Positions 1 to 7,210 of a DNA stretch of 12,590 nucleotides are shown here, one piece after another. Origin of the DNA: Planctomycetota bacterium. GTDB lineage: Bacteria; Planctomycetota; UBA1135; UBA2386. The stretch lies in the NCBI GenBank assembly GCA_003235605.1, contig QJVU01000356.1:1-12590 (forward strand). The letters are read 5' to 3'. The first letter of the stretch is position 1; every line of letters starts with the position of its first letter. Both the position numbers and the translations under genes were made by a program. The notes under the pieces were generated by a model. It did not search any database, was not told the DNA's origin, and saw only the letters and a program-made list of their open reading frames with translations.

Positions 1-2116
1 GGCCCTGGTCCTCGAGGTAGTCCACCACCCTGTGGATCTCCTCGGCGGCCACGAACGTGCCCTGGGCGCGCACGATCTGATGCGCGGCGGGGGCAATGTA
101 GAGCATGTCGCCATGTCCCAGCAGCTTCTCGGCGCCGTTCTGGTCCAGGATGACGCGAGAGTCCACCTTGCGGCTCACCTTGAAGGCGATGATGCACGGC
201 AGGTTCGCCTTGATCACGCCGGTGATCACGTCGGTGCTGGGTCGCTGGGTGGCCAGGATGACGTGCACTCCCACGGCCCGGGACTTCTGCGCCAGGCGCT
301 GGATGGAGTCCTCCACCTCGTTGGCCGCCACGGCCATCAGGTCCGCGAGCTCGTCGATGATCAGCACCAGGTACGGCATCTCCACCGCGCCGCCATCGAC
401 AGGACGACCCAGGCGCTTCTCCAGTTCGACCGGCCCCAGCCTGTTGAAGTCGCGGATGTTCTTGACGCGGGCATCGGAGAGCAGTTGGTAGCGCTTGTCC
501 ATCTCGTCCACTGCCCAGTCCAGGACCCCGGGTGCCTTCTTCATGCTGGTCACCACGGGGCAGGCCAGGTGCGGCACCGCCTTGAACGCCTGCAGCTCCA
601 CCATCTTCGGATCGAGAAGCACCAGTCGTACCTGCCGCGGTGTGCGGGTCATCAGGATCGCCAGAATGATGCCGTTGATGCAGACCGATTTGCCCGAGCC
701 CGTGGTGCCCGCGATGAGCAGGTGCGGCATCTCGGCAAGGTCCTCGATGATCGGCCTGCCGGTGACATCCCGACCCAGGAGCATGGGAATCGCTGCCCGC
801 TCGTCGCCGGCGTAGGACTCCAACAGCTCCCGCAACACCACGATCTGCCGACTGTGGTTTGGCACCTCGATGCCAACAGTGTCCTTCCCCGGGATCGGCG
901 CGACCACCCGCACCGACACCGCCTTCAGCGCGGCTGCGAGATCGGCTTCATAGCTGTTGATGCGGGAGACCTTGATGCCCTCCGCGAGGCGGATTTCGTA
1001 CTGGGTCACCGAGGGGCCTGGTGACACTCCGACGACGCGGGCCTCGATCTTGAAGGAACCGAGACGCCGCTCGATGGCCTCGGCGTTGCGGCGGATGACC
1101 GCCTCGGTGGTAGCGTTGTCCATGGCCATCGGCTCCTGGAACAACTCGAGGGGTGGGAAGGTGTAGGCTGCGTCGAAGGGCCGGGCCTGCGTCTCCTGGG
1201 CTCGGGCCGCCGGCCGGTGGATCTGGACCCTGGCTCTGGGAGCCGGCGCCTTGGGCTGAGGCTTGAGCACGACCCGGGGCTCGTCCTCTTCGACCTCTTT
1301 GTGGTCGTCGTCGTCGGCCTCCCCGACCTCTTCCACTTCCCCTGCTGTTTCGTCCTCTTCCTCGTCCTCCTCTTCGTCTTCTTCCTCACTGCGCTTCGAC
1401 GCGCTGGTCACCGCGGCCGCGGCAGCCGCCTTGCCTGCGCCAGGCACCCCGTGCAGCCCCCTCAGCCCGCGAACCGCACGACCTACGCGCGCGACGAGCA
1501 ACGCGACGAGACGGTGCAGCCGTGTCCACAGGCTGGCCACGGCAGAGGTCACCCACAGCAGGAGCTGGGAGAACACCCACTCGGTCGCCAGCAGGAACGA
1601 AGTCAAGGCCCCGAACAGCAGAAGCATCAGGCGACCGGGCCCGCCAAAGGCATTGCGCAGCGGGGCCGACACCGCGTGGCCGAACTTCCCGCCGGCGCCG
1701 TCAGGATACAGGGGACCGGTGGCGGCACCCTCCGGATGGGACATCAACGTGGCCACCAGAGCGGTGAACACGACGACCCCTATGGCCTTGAGCGTGAGGC
1801 GCTTCACCTGGTGACCGAGGAACGCCAGCAGGCTGAAGACGATCACGAAGAGGAACGGTAGGTACCCCGCGAGACCGAACAGCCACAACATGCCGGCGGC
1901 AACGCGGTAGCCAACGCTGCCGCCCAGGTTGGTGAAGCCGCCCCGCGGGATCTCCCCGGTGACCGGATCGGCAGCGGCGAACGTGGCCATCGCCAACAGC
2001 AGGTAGAGGCTGAACCCGATCCAGAGCAGAGCCAGCGCCTCACGACCGCGCTGACTCAGGTTCAGCTTGAGTGCCTGTTCCTCGGGCACGAACCGTCGTT
2101 GCTTGCGCTTTGCCAC
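1..2116 (-). CDS. ftsK: DNA translocase FtsK/SpoIIIE family (3' end outside window)
   Basis: FtsK is a membrane-anchored hexameric ATPase that pumps double-stranded DNA at the division septum and helps resolve chromosome dimers. The frame is open for 705 codons from a GTG start to the left window edge. Residues about 27-200 hold hydrophobic segments (roughly 27-46, 73-100, 110-125, 163-190), consistent with the N-terminal membrane domain. Residues 244-281 are a Glu/Asp-rich linker. The motor follows: GTTGSGKS (Walker A, 470-477), LLDPKMVEL (500-508), LVLIIDELADL (Walker B, 583-593) and ATQRPSTDVITGVIKAN (622-638), all FtsK hallmarks. The C-terminal gamma winged-helix domain that reads KOPS sites would lie outside the window. 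GTG is chosen because AGGGAGGG lies just upstream and the basic N-terminus (AKRKQRR) suits a cytoplasmic start. It begins 11 bp after the coaB stop, so co-transcription is likely. The family assignment is secure. Confidence 0.96.
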   Translation of the reverse strand, partial: MAKRKQRRFVPEEQALKLNLSQRGREALALLWIGFSLYLLLAMATFAAADPVTGEIPRGGFTNLGGSVGYRVAAGMLWLFGLAGYLPFLFVIVFSLLAFLGHQVKRLTLKAIGVVVFTALVATLMSHPEGAATGPLYPDGAGGKFGHAVSAPLRNAFGGPGRLMLLLFGALTSFLLATEWVFSQLLLWVTSAVASLWTRLHRLVALLVARVGRAVRGLRGLHGVPGAGKAAAAAAVTSASKRSEEEDEEEDEEEDETAGEVEEVGEADDDDHKEVEEDEPRVVLKPQPKAPAPRARVQIHRPAARAQETQARPFDAAYTFPPLELFQEPMAMDNATTEAVIRRNAEAIERRLGSFKIEARVVGVSPGPSVTQYEIRLAEGIKVSRINSYEADLAAALKAVSVRVVAPIPGKDTVGIEVPNHSRQIVVLRELLESYAGDERAAIPMLLGRDVTGRPIIEDLAEMPHLLIAGTTGSGKSVCINGIILAILMTRTPRQVRLVLLDPKMVELQAFKAVPHLACPVVTSMKKAPGVLDWAVDEMDKRYQLLSDARVKNIRDFNRLGPVELEKRLGRPVDGGAVEMPYLVLIIDELADLMAVAANEVEDSIQRLAQKSRAVGVHVILATQRPSTDVITGVIKANLPCIIAFKVSRKVDSRVILDQNGAEKLLGHGDMLYIAPAAHQIVRAQGTFVAAEEIHRVVDYLEDQG

Positions 2117-2118
2117 TG

Positions 2119-2126
2119 CCCTCCCT
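2119..2126 (-). promoter_or_regulatory. Shine-Dalgarno site for ftsK
   Basis: Read on the minus strand this is AGGGAGGG, ending two bases before the GTG at 2116-2114. It supports GTG as the ftsK start, although the spacing is shorter than usual. It lies in the 11-bp gap after the coaB stop codon. Confidence 0.55.
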
Positions 2127-2127
2127 G

Positions 2128-2832
2128 TCAGGCGCCTCCACCCTCACTGCTGTTCCCTGAGGCTTGGGCGCCCCGTCCGGACTCCCACAGCCGCAGCGCC
2201 GCCGCCACCAGACGGGTGGCGACCTCCTGCTTGTTCATGCGCGGCAGTCGCTCCTCCCGGCCATCCTCGTAGAGCAGGACGACGTCGTTGTCTTCGGCGC
2301 CGATGGCGCGCACCTGGTTGACGGCAATCAGGTCCAGGTGCTTCCGCTTCAGCTTCTGCCGCCCCCGCTGTACGGCTTCGGCGACGTCCCCTGTCTCCAG
2401 GGCAAAGCCGACCACGACCCGTCGGTGCTGCTGTTGTTCGGCGCCACGTCCGTGCTCGGCGACAGCAGCCAGGATGTCGGGGGTGGGCAGCAGCCGCAGG
2501 GTGACCTCGTCGGTGGTCTTTGGGGGCTTGCCGGTGGCTCTCGTCGCCGGTCGGTAGTCAGCCACCGCCGCCACGCCGAAGACCACATCGGCAGTCGTCA
2601 GCCTCTCCATCACTGCCGTCAGCATCTCCTGGGCAGAAATCACGGGCACCGCGACGACTCCAGGTGGGGGTTCCAGGGCCGTGGGGCCCGTGACGAGGCA
2701 TACCTGGTGCCCCGCCCTTTGGGCCGCCGCGGCCACCGCGTAGCCCATGCGCCCCGAGCTCCCGTTCGAGATGTAGCGAACCTCATCCAGGTACTCCCTG
2801 GTGGGCCCTGCCGTGACCAGTACAACCGCCAT
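2128..2832 (-). CDS. coaB: Phosphopantothenate-cysteine ligase, stand-alone CoaB
   Basis: CoaB joins 4'-phosphopantothenate to cysteine using a nucleotide triphosphate (CTP in most bacteria), the second step of coenzyme A synthesis from pantothenate, in the cytoplasm. The 234-residue protein opens with VTAGPTREYLDEVRYISNGS (6-25), continuing SGRMG, which is the nucleotide-binding signature of the CoaB half of CoaBC. AAVADYRPAT (88-97), the lysine-containing KPPK (102-105), GFALETGD (142-149) and a domain end with NKQEVA (200-205) follow the family order. The CoaC flavoprotein (decarboxylase) domain normally fused in front is absent; the start codon directly abuts the ligase domain, so decarboxylation must be encoded elsewhere. 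The Lys motif reads KPPK where E. coli has KIKK, keeping the last (catalytic) lysine. The C-terminal tail is Gly/Ser-rich. No clear Shine-Dalgarno is visible. It is the first gene of a likely coaB-ftsK unit. Confidence 0.93.
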   Translation of the reverse strand: MAVVLVTAGPTREYLDEVRYISNGSSGRMGYAVAAAAQRAGHQVCLVTGPTALEPPPGVVAVPVISAQEMLTAVMERLTTADVVFGVAAVADYRPATRATGKPPKTTDEVTLRLLPTPDILAAVAEHGRGAEQQQHRRVVVGFALETGDVAEAVQRGRQKLKRKHLDLIAVNQVRAIGAEDNDVVLLYEDGREERLPRMNKQEVATRLVAAALRLWESGRGAQASGNSSEGGGA

Positions 2833-2844
2833 CTACCGACCGCC

Positions 2845-2873
2845 ATGCTAACCCCCGCCCTCACACAACCCAA
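2845..2873 (-). promoter_or_regulatory. Possible sigma70-type promoter for coaB (weak)
   Basis: On the minus strand TTGGGT (2873-2868) and TAGCAT (2850-2845) are separated by 17 bp, a plausible but poor match to the -35 and -10 consensus. Initiation would fall just before or near the coaB ATG at 2832, giving a very short or no leader, consistent with the missing Shine-Dalgarno. The element overlaps the first codons of the divergent efflux gene. Matches this weak occur by chance, so the call is tentative. Confidence 0.2.
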
Positions 2874-4527
2874 AACCTCTTCCGTTTCCGTGTTCTTCGC
2901 TGGTTGGCTTTTCGTGGGCCTGGGATGTTCGGCTGCCGCGTACCGCGCGGAAGCGGACCAGCAGGTCTACGGCATCCTGCAGAGTGCCGCTCTGCATGTG
3001 ACCGGCGATGCCAAGACCTTCCCCATCGAGCGGCCCCTGGACACCCTCCGCCGACGGTTGGTGACCAGCAAGGAGAAGGTGACCCTCAGCCTGACCCAGG
3101 CCCTTGACGTGGCCGCCGAGAACAGCCGCGAGTTCCAGTTTCAGAGGGAGCGGCTGTATCTTGTGGGCCTGACCCTCACCGGGGCGCAGCACGAGTTCGC
3201 GGTGCGTTTCGCCAGCACTCCCAGTGCCGAGGTTACCGGCGAGGGCATCAACAGCGGCAGCGACAAGATCTTCCTGGACTTCCAGGAAGACCTCAGCGCC
3301 AGCATGAACATGGAGAGTGGTGGCCGCCTGGTGGCCAGCTTCTTCAACGGCTGGTTCCGCGACATCCTCACCGGCGGTGGCTGGGCTGCCGACTCGCTCC
3401 TGAACATGACCTTCACTCAGCCATTGATGCGCGGTTTCGGGTCGCGCATCGCCCGGGAGCCCCTCACCCAGGCCGAGCGGAACGTGATCTACGCCATGCG
3501 CACCTTCGAGCGGTTCCGCAGCAGCTTCGCCGTCGACATCGTCAACGGCTACTACGATGTCCTCTCGGCAATGGAGGACCTGCGCAGCGTCCAGCAGAAC
3601 CTCGCCTCGCTGGCTCTCTACCAACAGCGCATCCAGGCCTTCTACGACAACGCCCGTGCGAACATCACCGACCTGGACCGGGCCAAGCAGAGCGTGCTGG
3701 TGGCGAAGAACCGCGTGGTCTTGACCGAGGCCAGGCTGGAGTCAACGCTCGACCGGCTCAAGTTCACCCTCGGTCTGCCGATCGATGCCAACGTCAACGT
3801 CGATCCCCAGGAGTTCGAGACCGTGAAGCACCTGCAGGTGGACGAGGACCTGCCGGATGAAGCCAGTCTCGTCCGCATCGCTCTCGAGCGCCGGTTCGAC
3901 TACCAGACAAGCCTCGACGAAGTCGCCGATGCCGGCCGCAAGGTGTACGTGGCAGAGGATGCGTTGCGGTCGACGCTGGACTTCAGCAGCTCGATCAACG
4001 TGCCGACCGAGCCCAACCAGCCGGTGAAGTTCGACTTCGAGAACGTATCCTGGGCGGCGGGCTTCGACCTGGACCTGGCACTGGACAAGCTGATCGAGCG
4101 CAACGCCTACCGCGCAGCGCTGATCAGCCTGGAGGCCGCCATCCGGGATCGGGAACGCACCCAGGACCAGGTCAAGGCCGACGTCCGCGAGGCGCTTCGC
4201 CAACTGCGCTCCAGCTTCGAGAGCTACGAGATCCAGCTGGTATCGGTGGAGGTGGCGAGTCGGCGGGTGAAACAGACCGAGGCGTTCCAGGCTGCGAACT
4301 TCGGCGGAGTCACCACCCTCGACGTCCTCGACGCCAAGGAGTCCCTGTTGAACGCCGAGATCGCTCTCACCCAGGCACGGGTGGCCTACGCCATCGCCAG
4401 GCTGGCACTCCTCCGGGACCTGGAGGCCCTGCCCCTGGAACCGAAGGGGCTGCGTTACGATCCGGGGCTCCCGCTGCCAAGAGCAGCGACTACAATTGCG
4501 CAGCCCGTGAAGGGGGGCCCCCGATGA
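2845..4527 (+). CDS. TolC-family outer-membrane efflux channel
   Basis: This gene encodes the outer-membrane exit duct of a tripartite efflux pump, 560 residues. A hydrophobic segment at 16-27 precedes Cys28 (VGLGC), suggesting a lipoprotein signal, although the -3 residue is Gly rather than the usual Leu. The mature part shows two repeats of the outer-membrane efflux protein fold: the first begins near 78-95 (LSLTQALDVAAENSREFQF), carries the typical TQPLMRGFG (191-199), and runs through long helices at about 204-310. The second starts near 340 (SLVRIALERRFDYQT) and contains the long helix 425-480 and TLDVLDAKESLLNAEIALTQ (491-510). The reading frame is open far upstream, but that part only mirrors coaB; ATG 2845 is the first start that gives a signal-like N-terminus. 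GTG 2890 is an alternative. It overlaps the adaptor gene by ATGA. Family assignment is secure; the exact start is less so. Confidence 0.9.
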   Translation: MLTPALTQPKTSSVSVFFAGWLFVGLGCSAAAYRAEADQQVYGILQSAALHVTGDAKTFPIERPLDTLRRRLVTSKEKVTLSLTQALDVAAENSREFQFQRERLYLVGLTLTGAQHEFAVRFASTPSAEVTGEGINSGSDKIFLDFQEDLSASMNMESGGRLVASFFNGWFRDILTGGGWAADSLLNMTFTQPLMRGFGSRIAREPLTQAERNVIYAMRTFERFRSSFAVDIVNGYYDVLSAMEDLRSVQQNLASLALYQQRIQAFYDNARANITDLDRAKQSVLVAKNRVVLTEARLESTLDRLKFTLGLPIDANVNVDPQEFETVKHLQVDEDLPDEASLVRIALERRFDYQTSLDEVADAGRKVYVAEDALRSTLDFSSSINVPTEPNQPVKFDFENVSWAAGFDLDLALDKLIERNAYRAALISLEAAIRDRERTQDQVKADVREALRQLRSSFESYEIQLVSVEVASRRVKQTEAFQAANFGGVTTLDVLDAKESLLNAEIALTQARVAYAIARLALLRDLEALPLEPKGLRYDPGLPLPRAATTIAQPVKGGPR

Positions 4528-6467
4528 AGACACGAGCCCAGCGTCTGCTGCTGTCCACCCTCGCGCCGGCGATCCTGGTCCCTGGTTGCGGTGGCTCGTC
4601 CAAGGAAGGCGTCCGCGCCGACCTGGCCATCGTGAAGCGGGGCAACCTCAGCATCCGGGTGACCGAGACCGCCAACCTGCGGGCTGCCCACGAAACCCGG
4701 GTGAAATGCGAGATGGAGGGCAAGTCCACGGTCATCTGGCTGATCCCCGAGGGCACCCGCGTCAAGAAGGGAGACAAGCTGGTGGAGCTGGATGCCAGCA
4801 GCCATATCGAGCGCCGGGCCCAGCAGGAGATCGCAGTGGAGCGGGCCGACGCCGCCGTCATCAATGCCGAGAAGAACCTCGATATCCTCAGGAAACAGAA
4901 CGACGCCGACATCAAGGCCGCGGAGAACAATGAGACCTTCGCGAAGATGGACCAGGAGAAGTTCTACGGCAAGCTGGCCCCGGACGGCACACGGGAGATG
5001 GGTGAGAGGGAGCAGAGCCTCGAAGCCGAGCGGGAGCAGATCAAGCTTGCGGAGGCAAAGCTGAAGCTGGCCATTGACAAGCTCGAGGCCTGCAAGAGGT
5101 TGCGTAGCCAGGACTTCATAACCGAGAACGAGCTGGAAGAGGCGCGACTCGACCACGACAGCAAGAAGACCGCTCTCACCCTCGCCAGGAGCCGCCTGGA
5201 GATTCTCCGGGACTACACCCACAAGAAGACCGAGATGGAGCTCAAGCAGAAGCTCACAGACGCGGAGCTGGAGCTCAAGCGCGTCCGGGCCCGCTGCGAT
5301 GCCAGGCTGGTGCAGGCGGTCGCGGACCTGAAGAGCAAGCGAGCCGAGCTGGCGCTGGCAAGCGAGCGTCTGGACAACCTCAAGACCCAGATCGAGAACT
5401 CGGTCGTGCGGGCGCCGACGCCGGGGATCGTGGTCTACGCCTGGGAGGGCGACTGGCGCCGACGCTATTACATCGAGGTGGGTGCGAGCGTGCGCGAGCG
5501 CCAGAACCTGGTGATCCTGCCGGACACGAGGAAGATGGTGGCGGAGCTGCGGGTCCATGAGGCGATGGCCAGCAAGGTCAAGCCCGGCCAGGCGGCCTTC
5601 ATCGAGGTGGACACCCTCGACCGGGCACTGCCCGGCAACGTCACCCGCAGGTCGCCGCTCCCGGACTCCGCGTCGCGCCACGGCAACCCGGACCTGAAGG
5701 TCTACAAGACCGAGGTGGCCATTCACGGCGAGAACGAAGACATGGCGTTGCGTCCTGGCATGTCCGCCACGGGCACGATCCTCATCGACGAGTTGAAGGA
5801 CGTTCTGCAGGTCCCGGAGCAGGCTGTGCATCGGGACCGGGCCGTCAACTACGTCTGGCTCGAGACTCCAGGCGGCTTCGAGGCCCGCCCGGTGACCGTC
5901 GGCGAGAGCAACTCCGCGGCCATCGAGGTGAAGTCCGGGTTGGAGGAAGGTCAATACGTCTACCTCGCCATGCCTCCGGGAGCCAAGCCACCGAAGCTAC
6001 CGCAGCCGAAGCAGGAGCTCCCCGCAACCCAGCCCGTGGTGGAAACCGTGGTGGAGGCTGCGGCGCCGGCCGGCAACGGCGACGGGGAACCCAGGTCCGC
6101 AGCCGGAGCAAGTGCCGGCCCCGAAAGGCGCGGCTTCGATGCATCGCAGATGGCCAAGAGGCTGGCCGAGAGCCCGAGCTATCAAGCTTTTCTGGCCCTC
6201 CTCAAGGAGAAGCTGCCGTCCGTCCACGCCCGCGTCCAAGACAACCCCCTTGCCCTGTGGCGCGATGCGGCCCTGCGAGCCAGTGTCGAGGCCGACCCGG
6301 AGCTCAAGGCAGCCTTGGACGAGTACCAGGCGGAAATGCGCAGCCGCCGGGGCAGCCGCGGCAACCGAGGCGGTCGCCCCCGCCGTGGAGAGGGTGCCGG
6401 TCGCACAGAGGGTCGGGACAGCGGTGAGGACACGGGTCGCAGCAGCACCAACGAAGGCGACCGCTGA
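4524..6467 (+). CDS. MacA/HlyD-type periplasmic adaptor with long C-terminal extension
   Basis: This membrane-fusion protein should bridge the inner-membrane ABC permease and the TolC-type channel. It has 647 residues, against roughly 370-400 for typical MacA. A basic N-terminus and hydrophobic stretch end at LVPGC, so Cys22 is a likely lipidation site. The first lipoyl half is about 55-92 (IWLIPEGTRVKKGDKLVELD at 71-90). A helical hairpin spans about 93-292, with its tip near DFITENELEEAR (197-208). The second lipoyl half is 296-332 (RAPTPGIVVYAWEGD). A beta-barrel is about 336-425 and the membrane-proximal part about 426-485. Residues 486-647 are extra: a Pro/Ala-rich linker, a short predicted helical segment (538-606) and an Arg/Gly-rich tail (606-640). 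It overlaps the tolC-like gene by 4 bp and the ATPase gene by 1 bp, implying translational coupling. The substrate is unknown. Confidence 0.92.
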   Translation: MKTRAQRLLLSTLAPAILVPGCGGSSKEGVRADLAIVKRGNLSIRVTETANLRAAHETRVKCEMEGKSTVIWLIPEGTRVKKGDKLVELDASSHIERRAQQEIAVERADAAVINAEKNLDILRKQNDADIKAAENNETFAKMDQEKFYGKLAPDGTREMGEREQSLEAEREQIKLAEAKLKLAIDKLEACKRLRSQDFITENELEEARLDHDSKKTALTLARSRLEILRDYTHKKTEMELKQKLTDAELELKRVRARCDARLVQAVADLKSKRAELALASERLDNLKTQIENSVVRAPTPGIVVYAWEGDWRRRYYIEVGASVRERQNLVILPDTRKMVAELRVHEAMASKVKPGQAAFIEVDTLDRALPGNVTRRSPLPDSASRHGNPDLKVYKTEVAIHGENEDMALRPGMSATGTILIDELKDVLQVPEQAVHRDRAVNYVWLETPGGFEARPVTVGESNSAAIEVKSGLEEGQYVYLAMPPGAKPPKLPQPKQELPATQPVVETVVEAAAPAGNGDGEPRSAAGASAGPERRGFDASQMAKRLAESPSYQAFLALLKEKLPSVHARVQDNPLALWRDAALRASVEADPELKAALDEYQAEMRSRRGSRGNRGGRPRRGEGAGRTEGRDSGEDTGRSSTNEGDR

Positions 6468-7210
6468 TGGCCGCCCGTGGCGACGGGGACGCTGCGCCGA
6501 GCATTGCGAAGCTCCAAGATCTGCATCGCCACTACCACATGGGGAAGACCACTGTCCGGGCGTTGGACGGGGTGAGCCTGGACATCCGGCGCGGTGACTA
6601 CGTTGCTGTGATGGGTCGCAGTGGCTCTGGCAAGAGCACGCTCCTGAACATCCTCGGATGCCTCGACCGCCCAACAGCCGGTTGCTACTTCCTTGGCGAC
6701 CGCGAGGTCTCTCAGCTCGACGACAACGAGCTCTCCGAGGTCCGCGGCGAACGCATCGGCTTCGTGTTCCAGTCCTTCAACCTGATCCCGCAGCTCAGCG
6801 TCCTGGAGAACCTGGAAGTCCCTCTGTTCTACCAGGGTCGCGTTGGCCAGGATTCCCGCAGCAAGGCCCAGGAGCTCGCGGACCGGGTGGGCCTCGGTGA
6901 CCGGCTGCACCACCGTCCCAGCGAGCTGTCCGGGGGCCAGCAACAGCGGGTTGCGATCGCACGGGCGCTGATGAACGACCCGCTGTTCCTGTTGGCGGAC
7001 GAGGCCACCGGCAACCTGGACACCAGCACCGAGCAGGAGATCCTGGAGGCCCTGGACGACCTGCACCGCAACGGGATGACGATCGTGATCGTCACCCACA
7101 ACCCCATGGTCGCCATCCACGCCGAACGCACGGTGTGGCTCGCAGACGGCAAGATCGAGCGAATCGTCGACAATCGCGCCGGTCATGGGGTCGGAGGCAA
7201 CGGCGGATGA
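6467..7210 (+). CDS. ABC transporter ATPase, MacB/LolD type
   Basis: This 247-residue nucleotide-binding subunit powers the neighbouring permease from the cytoplasmic side. All ABC motifs are present: Walker A GRSGSGKST (50-58), Q-loop FVFQSFNL (99-106), signature LSGGQQQRVAIARAL (154-168), Walker B LFLLADE (173-179), D-loop GNLD and the H-loop histidine in VTHN (211). The sequence around the Q-loop and TGNLD matches the MacB/LolD/FtsE branch rather than importers. Walker B continues DEATGNLD, where the branch normally has DEPTGNLD; the Ala is coded by GCC. Unlike E. coli MacB, where ATPase and permease are one polypeptide, the domains are separate genes here. The start ATG overlaps the adaptor stop (TGATG), and the stop overlaps the permease start (ATGA). 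The N-terminal ten or so residues are not conserved-looking. Assignment is firm; the substrate is not deducible. Confidence 0.95.
   Translation: MAARGDGDAAPSIAKLQDLHRHYHMGKTTVRALDGVSLDIRRGDYVAVMGRSGSGKSTLLNILGCLDRPTAGCYFLGDREVSQLDDNELSEVRGERIGFVFQSFNLIPQLSVLENLEVPLFYQGRVGQDSRSKAQELADRVGLGDRLHHRPSELSGGQQQRVAIARALMNDPLFLLADEATGNLDTSTEQEILEALDDLHRNGMTIVIVTHNPMVAIHAERTVWLADGKIERIVDNRAGHGVGGNGG
7193..7197 (+). promoter_or_regulatory. Shine-Dalgarno site deciding the permease start
   Basis: GGAGG lies nine bases before ATG 7207, inside the end of the ATPase gene. It supports 7207 over the in-frame ATG at 7135, which would add 24 Arg-rich residues encoded entirely within the ATPase gene. Confidence 0.65.

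Noticed and set aside
2164..2844. N-terminal extension of the TolC-type frame over coaB
   Set aside because: The frame is open upstream only because it mirrors coaB; the extra sequence has no motif and would place the signal-like segment in mid-protein.
4455..5954. 499-codon open frame on the minus strand opposite the adaptor gene
   Set aside because: It is a GC-rich antisense shadow: its translation is His/Leu/Gly-rich without motifs, while the plus strand encodes a clear adaptor protein.
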